This document shows, one piece after another, positions 59,807-64,000 of a DNA stretch of 64,000 bases; position 1 is the first letter of the stretch; each line of letters starts with the position of its first letter. The position numbers and the translations under genes are program-made. The stretch lies in the NCBI RefSeq assembly GCF_036346855.1, contig NZ_CP107841.1, positions 8,808,001 through 8,872,000 of the forward strand, given 5' to 3'. The notes beneath the pieces are model-generated. The model was not told the origin of the DNA, searched no databases, and saw only the letters and a list, made by a program, of their open reading frames with translations. Source of the stretch: Streptomyces europaeiscabiei. GTDB lineage: Bacteria > Actinomycetota > Actinomycetes > Streptomycetales > Streptomycetaceae.

Positions 59807-61819
59807 ATGACAGCGACGACCGACGGAAGCACCGGGGCACTGCCGCCCCGCGCTGCCGCGGCCAGCGACACCGACCACGACACCCCTGTGGCGGCAGGGG
59901 TCCAGGATGCGGCAGCGCATGCCGTACGGCGCGCCACCGACTTCCTGCTCTCCCGACAGGACGCCGAGGGCTGGTGGAAGGGCGACCTGGAGACCAACGT
60001 CACCATGGACGCCGAGGATCTGCTGCTCCGTCAGTTCCTGGGCATCCGCGACGAGAAGACCACTCGGGCCGCCGCCCTCTTCATCAGAGGCGAGCAGCGC
60101 CCGGACGGCACCTGGGCCACCTTCCACGGCGGCCCGCCCGAACTCTCCGCCACCGTCGAGGCGTACGTCGCGCTGCGGCTGGCCGGGGACGACCCGGCCG
60201 AGCCGCACATGGCGCGGGCCTCCGCGTGGATCCGCGAGCGGGGCGGGATCGCCGCCGCCCGGGTCTTCACCCGTATCTGGCTGGCGCTGTTCGGCTGGTG
60301 GAAGTGGGACGACCTGCCGGAGATGCCGCCCGAGATCGTCTACTTCCCCAAGTGGATGCCGCTGAACATCTACGACTTCGGATGCTGGGCCCGCCAGACG
60401 ATCGTGCCGCTGACCGTCGTCTCGGCGAAGCGCCCGGTGCGGCCCGCGCCGTTCCCGCTCGACGAGCTGCACACCGACCCCGGACGGCCGAACCCGCCCA
60501 GGCCCCTGGACCCGTTGGGCAGTTGGGAAGGCGCCTTCCAGCGCCTCGACAAGGTCCTGCACGGCTACCACAAGGTGGCGCTGAAGCGGCTGCGCAGGGC
60601 GGCGATGAACAGCGCGGCCCGCTGGATCGTCGAGCGGCAGGAGAACGACGGCTGCTGGGGCGGCATCCAGCCGCCGGCCGTCTACTCGATCATCGCGCTG
60701 CACCTGCTCGGCTACGACCTCCAACACCCCGTGATGCGGGCCGGACTGGAGTCCCTCGACCGGTTCGCCGTGTGGCGCCAGGACGGGGCCCGGATGATCG
60801 AGGCGTGCCAGTCCCCGGTGTGGGACACCTGCCTGGCCGCCATCGCGCTCGCCGACGCGGGTCTGCCCGCCGACCATCCCCAACTCGTCAAGGCCGCCGA
60901 CTGGATGCTCGGCGAGGAGATCGTCCGCCCCGGCGACTGGTCGGTGAAGCGACCCCAACTGCCCCCGGGAGGCTGGGCCTTCGAGTTCCACAACGACAAC
61001 TACCCCGACATCGACGACACCGCCGAGGTCGTCCTCGCGCTGCGCCGGGTCAGGCACCACGACCCGGAGCGGGTGGAGAAGGCCATCCGGCGCGGGGTGC
61101 GCTGGACCGTCGGCATGCAGTCCAGGAACGGGGCGTGGGGCGCCTTCGACGCCGACAACACCAGCCCGTTCCCCAACCGCCTGCCGTTCTGCGACTTCGG
61201 CGAGGTCATCGACCCACCGTCCGCCGACGTCACCGCGCATGTGGTGGAGATGCTCGCGGTCGAGGGACTGTCCCACGATCCGCGTACCCGGCGCGGCATC
61301 GAATGGCTGCTGGCCGAGCAGGAGTCGAACGGCGCGTGGTTCGGCCGCTGGGGCGTCAACTACGTCTACGGCACCGGGTCGGTGGTCCCCGCCCTCGTGA
61401 CCGCCGGGCTGCCCGCCGCGCACCCCGCGATCCGCCGGGCCGTGGCCTGGCTGGAGACCGTGCAGAACGACGACGGCGGCTGGGGCGAGGACCTGCGCTC
61501 CTACCGCGACGCCGCCGAGTGGGGCGGCAGGGGCGCCTCCACCGCCTCCCAGACGGCGTGGGCCCTGCTCGCACTGCTGGCGGCGGGGGAGCGGGACACC
61601 AAGGCCACCGAGCGCGGCGTCGAGTGGCTGGCCCGGACCCAGCGGGAGGACGGGTCCTGGGACGAGCCGTACTTCACCGGGACCGGCTTCCCCTGGGACT
61701 TCTCGATCAACTACCACCTCTACCGCCAGGTCTTCCCGCTCACCGCGCTCGGCCGGTACGTCAACGGCGAGCCGGCCGTCCTGAGGGCCCCGCACGCGTC
61801 GAAAGCCAAGGGGAGCTGA
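59807..61819 (+). CDS. shc: Squalene-hopene cyclase
   Basis: A 670-residue monotopic membrane enzyme that cyclises squalene to hopene and hopanol. ATG 59807 follows GGGGAAG. The catalytic acid motif DIDDTA is at 401-406, and several QW repeats are visible (QDAEGWWKG at 51-59, RQENDGCWGG at 277-286, QNDDGGWGED, QREDGSWDEPYFTGTGFP near the C-terminus). A FGRWGVNYVYGTGSVVPAL segment near 510 lies by the active site. The N-terminal ~35 residues are a variable Ala/Thr-rich lead. Product hopanoids stiffen the membrane of aerial hyphae. hpnG starts one base before its stop ends. Confidence 0.97.
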   Translation: MTATTDGSTGALPPRAAAASDTDHDTPVAAGVQDAAAHAVRRATDFLLSRQDAEGWWKGDLETNVTMDAEDLLLRQFLGIRDEKTTRAAALFIRGEQRPDGTWATFHGGPPELSATVEAYVALRLAGDDPAEPHMARASAWIRERGGIAAARVFTRIWLALFGWWKWDDLPEMPPEIVYFPKWMPLNIYDFGCWARQTIVPLTVVSAKRPVRPAPFPLDELHTDPGRPNPPRPLDPLGSWEGAFQRLDKVLHGYHKVALKRLRRAAMNSAARWIVERQENDGCWGGIQPPAVYSIIALHLLGYDLQHPVMRAGLESLDRFAVWRQDGARMIEACQSPVWDTCLAAIALADAGLPADHPQLVKAADWMLGEEIVRPGDWSVKRPQLPPGGWAFEFHNDNYPDIDDTAEVVLALRRVRHHDPERVEKAIRRGVRWTVGMQSRNGAWGAFDADNTSPFPNRLPFCDFGEVIDPPSADVTAHVVEMLAVEGLSHDPRTRRGIEWLLAEQESNGAWFGRWGVNYVYGTGSVVPALVTAGLPAAHPAIRRAVAWLETVQNDDGGWGEDLRSYRDAAEWGGRGASTASQTAWALLALLAAGERDTKATERGVEWLARTQREDGSWDEPYFTGTGFPWDFSINYHLYRQVFPLTALGRYVNGEPAVLRAPHASKAKGS

Positions 61820-62463
61820 TGAACCCGCCCGCCGCCCCGGCCCCGCTGCTGATCGCCTGCGCGCTCGGCATCGAGCAGCTCGCCCTGCGCAGCGGCGACC
61901 GGGGCGGCGCCGGGGGCCCGGTCACCGTACTGCGCACCGGCATGGGGCCGAGGGCCGCCGAGCGGTCCGTCACCCGGCTGCTCGCCGACCCGGGGCTGCG
62001 CGACGCGGCCGTACTGGCCACCGGGTTCTGCGCCGGACTCGCCCCGGGCATGCACCCCGGTGACCTGGTCGTCGCCGAGGAGACCCGGGGCCCCGACGGC
62101 GCCGTCACGCCCTGTGTGGGCACCGAACTGCTGGTCAAGGAGCTGGTGCGGGCCGTGCCCGGGCGCAAGGTCCACACCGGCCCGCTCACCGGATCCGACC
62201 ATGTCGTACGCGGCCAGGAACGGTCCGACCTGTACGCGACCGGCGCACTCGCGGTCGACATGGAGTCCGCCGTCACGCTCCACTGCGCCGTGAGATCCGG
62301 CGCACGCCCGGTTGCGGCCGTCCGGGTGGTCGTGGACGCTCCAGAGCATGAACTGGTCCGGATCGGCACGGTACGCGGTGGAATATCAGCCTTCCGCGTC
62401 CTTCGTGCCGTCCTTCCCGCTTATTACGAATGGCACCGTTCCTTGCTGCTCCCCAGGAGGTGA
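61819..62463 (+). CDS. hpnG: Adenosylhopane nucleosidase/phosphorylase HpnG
   Basis: A 214-residue nucleoside-phosphorylase-fold protein from ATG 61819, which shares one base with the shc stop and has GGGGAG upstream. Sequence marks: LLIACALGIEQLALR, TGMGPRAAERSV (phosphate loop), GFCAGLAPGMHPGDLVVAEE and VDMESAVTLHC, with the Glu of the ribose-binding DMES motif. It releases adenine from adenosylhopane, leading to ribosylhopane. It precedes hpnH by five bases, making the side-chain pair. Confidence 0.93.
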   Translation: MNPPAAPAPLLIACALGIEQLALRSGDRGGAGGPVTVLRTGMGPRAAERSVTRLLADPGLRDAAVLATGFCAGLAPGMHPGDLVVAEETRGPDGAVTPCVGTELLVKELVRAVPGRKVHTGPLTGSDHVVRGQERSDLYATGALAVDMESAVTLHCAVRSGARPVAAVRVVVDAPEHELVRIGTVRGGISAFRVLRAVLPAYYEWHRSLLLPRR

Positions 62464-62468
62464 GCCAG

Positions 62469-63491
62469 ATGGCCATGCCGCTCCGCCAGTCCATCAAGGT
62501 GGCGACGTATCTCGCCGAACAGAAGCTCCGCAAGCGCGACAAGTTCCCGCTGATCGTCGAGCTGGAACCGCTCTACGCCTGCAATCTGAAGTGCGAGGGC
62601 TGCGGCAAGATCCAGCACCCGGCGGGTGTGCTCAAGCAGCGCATGCCGGTGGCGCAGGCCGTGGGCGCCGTCCTGGAGTCCGGGGCGCCGATGGTGTCGA
62701 TCGCCGGCGGCGAGCCCCTGATGCACCCTCAGATCGACGAGATCGTGCGGCAGCTGGTGGCGAAGAGGAAGTACGTCTTCCTCTGCACCAACGCCATGCT
62801 GCTGCGCAAGAAGATGGAGAAGTTCAAGCCCTCGCCGTACTTCGCGTTCGCCGTGCACATCGACGGGCTGCGGGAGCGGCACGACGAGTCGGTGGCGAAG
62901 GAAGGGGTGTTCGACGAGGCCGTGGCCGCCATCAAGGAGGCCAAGAGGCGCGGCTTCCGGGTGACCACCAACTCGACCTTCTTCAACACCGACACCCCGC
63001 AGACCATCATCGAGGTTCTCAACTTCCTCAACGACGACCTGAAGGTCGACGAGATGATGATCTCGCCCGCCTACGCCTACGAGAAGGCGCCCGACCAGGA
63101 GCACTTCCTCGGCGTCGAACAGACCCGTGAACTGTTCAAGAAAGCCTTCTCGGGTGGCAACCGGCGGCGCTGGCGGCTCAACCACTCGCCCCTGTTCCTC
63201 GACTTCCTGGAGGGCAAGGTCGACTTCCCGTGCACGGCGTGGGCGATCCCCAACTACTCGCTCTTCGGCTGGCAGAAGCCCTGCTATTTGATGAGCGACG
63301 GGTACGTCACGACGTACCGGGAGCTGATCGAGGACACCGACTGGGACGCGTACGGCCGGGGCAAGGACCCGCGCTGCGCCAACTGCATGGCGCACTGCGG
63401 CTATGAGCCGACCGCCGTCCTCGCCACCATGGGATCGCTGAAGGAGTCGTTGCGCGCCCTGCGCGAGACGGTCTCCGGAAACAACGGGTGA
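62469..63491 (+). CDS. hpnH: Adenosyl-hopene transferase HpnH (radical SAM)
   Basis: A 340-residue radical SAM enzyme that adds a 5'-deoxyadenosyl radical to diploptene to form adenosylhopane. ATG 62469 follows AGGAGG. The iron-sulfur CxxxCxxC is C38, C42 and C45 ([12 protein letters not shown]). Further marks are [16 protein letters not shown] and the Gly-rich SAM-binding strand, [13 protein letters not shown], and a C-terminal Cys set ([31 protein letters not shown]) for an SPASM-like second site. The length is typical of the family. It is followed by ispG after four bases. Confidence 0.97.
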   Translation: MAMPLRQSIKVATYLAEQKLRKRDKFPLIVELEPLYACNLKCEGCGKIQHPAGVLKQRMPVAQAVGAVLESGAPMVSIAGGEPLMHPQIDEIVRQLVAKRKYVFLCTNAMLLRKKMEKFKPSPYFAFAVHIDGLRERHDESVAKEGVFDEAVAAIKEAKRRGFRVTTNSTFFNTDTPQTIIEVLNFLNDDLKVDEMMISPAYAYEKAPDQEHFLGVEQTRELFKKAFSGGNRRRWRLNHSPLFLDFLEGKVDFPCTAWAIPNYSLFGWQKPCYLMSDGYVTTYRELIEDTDWDAYGRGKDPRCANCMAHCGYEPTAVLATMGSLKESLRALRETVSGNNG

Positions 63492-63495
63492 CGCC

Positions 63496-64000
63496 ATGAC
63501 CGCCGTCTCCCTGGGCGTTCCCGAGGTACCGGTCCGGCCGATCGCCGAGCGGCGCGTGTCGCGCGGGATCCAGGTCGGGTCGGTGGCGGTCGGGGGCGGG
63601 GCCCCGGTGTCGGTGCAGTCGATGACGACGACCCGTACGTCGGACGTCGGCGCAACCCTGCAGCAGATCGCGGAACTCACCGCGTCGGGCTGCCAGATCG
63701 TCCGTGTCGCCTGCCCCACGCAGGACGACGCGGACGCCCTCGCCACCATCGCCCGCAAGTCGCAGATCCCGGTGATCGCGGACATCCACTTCCAGCCGAA
63801 GTACGTGTTCGCGGCGATCGAGGCCGGTTGCGCGGCGGTGCGGGTGAACCCCGGCAACATCAAGCAGTTCGACGACAAGGTCAAGGAGATCGCGCGAGCG
63901 GCGAAGGATCACGGGACCCCGATCCGGATCGGGGTCAACGCCGGCTCGCTCGACAAGCGGCTCCTGCAGAAGTACGGGAAGGCGACGCCCGAGGCGCTGG
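63496..64000 (+). CDS. ispG: 4-hydroxy-3-methylbut-2-en-1-yl diphosphate synthase (5' part)
   Basis: The first 168 codons of IspG (GcpE), an MEP-pathway iron-sulfur enzyme making HMBPP from MEcPP; the gene runs off the right edge. ATG 63496 follows the hpnH stop by four bases. Family segments: [81 protein letters not shown] and [14 protein letters not shown]. The C-terminal Fe-S Cys residues lie outside the window. Its place behind hpnH ties precursor supply to hopanoid output. Confidence 0.95.
   Translation, partial: MTAVSLGVPEVPVRPIAERRVSRGIQVGSVAVGGGAPVSVQSMTTTRTSDVGATLQQIAELTASGCQIVRVACPTQDDADALATIARKSQIPVIADIHFQPKYVFAAIEAGCAAVRVNPGNIKQFDDKVKEIARAAKDHGTPIRIGVNAGSLDKRLLQKYGKATPEAL

Noticed and set aside
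55114..63491. Carotenoid cluster (phytoene synthase/desaturase-like genes)
   Set aside because: The two synthases with QDxxED and RDVRED motifs, the HpnE-type oxidase, shc and hpnH define hopanoid synthesis; no lycopene cyclase or carotenoid genes are present.

Overview
This is high-GC actinobacterial chromosome, almost certainly Streptomyces. The evidence is strong third-position G/C bias, many GTG starts and apparently leaderless starts, an SsgA-like sporulation protein, a WhiB-like protein, a two-domain small laccase and a complete hopanoid cluster. From memory, the gene order runs parallel to S. coelicolor from the small laccase (SCO6712) through ssgD (SCO6722), the SCO6745 family and idi (SCO6750) to shc and ispG (SCO6764-6767). 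I saw no insertion sequence, integrase, prophage, rRNA or CRISPR array, so this looks like core-arm chromosome rather than an acquired island.

Region 1 (1-11.7 kb): a secreted ThuA/sugar-dehydrogenase protein (cut by the left edge), a small laccase, a MerR regulator fused to a DNA sliding-clamp-like domain with a repeat-bearing partner gene, a LacI regulator with a secreted GH64 beta-1,3-glucanase (both preceded by the same type of palindromic operator), a VOC protein, a WhiB-like protein, a zinc-ribbon SDR protein, two odd tRNA-like sequences, and an acyl-ACP desaturase behind three tandem operator-like palindromes.

Region 2 (11.7-26.7 kb): dimethylargininase, an ABC-F protein with a long leader, ssgD, a secreted BNR/YCF48-like repeat protein, endonuclease V, a trans-acting enoyl-reductase-like protein, and a fatty-acid beta-oxidation operon (CoA transferase/racemase, thiolase, FadB-type fusion). 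A MerR gene and a macro-domain gene then share a short divergent promoter region, followed by an orphan ATP-synthase b-like gene.

Region 3 (26.8-47.2 kb): a secreted X-Pro peptidase and M14 carboxypeptidase pair, a BCCT transporter, a D-amino-acid-oxidase-like enzyme, a second ABC-F protein, Tex, a small LPFR protein, an SCO6745-family protein, two DJ-1/PfpI proteins (one an AraC regulator), enoyl-CoA hydratase, an anti-sigma-like ATPase, idi, GNAT, a CDF metal exporter and galE.

Region 4 (47.6-54.7 kb): a tightly coupled operon of two CDP-alcohol phosphotransferases, a nucleotidyltransferase, an sn-glycerol-1-phosphate-dehydrogenase-like enzyme, a glycosyltransferase and a Wzm/Wzt-type ABC exporter, ending at a strong hairpin. 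I read it as synthesis and export of a surface glycoconjugate built on a CDP-activated alcohol, possibly with archaeal-type glycerol stereochemistry. This is the best candidate for an undescribed system.

Region 5 (55.0-64.0 kb): the hopanoid operon hpnC-hpnD-small ORF-hpnE-polyprenyl synthase-shc-hpnG-hpnH-ispG, with several very short, translationally coupled reading frames between the main genes. Together with idi upstream, it links isoprenoid precursor supply to squalene, hopene and side-chain-extended hopanoids. Several intergenic gaps carry members of a dispersed palindromic repeat that probably acts as a terminator between convergent genes.
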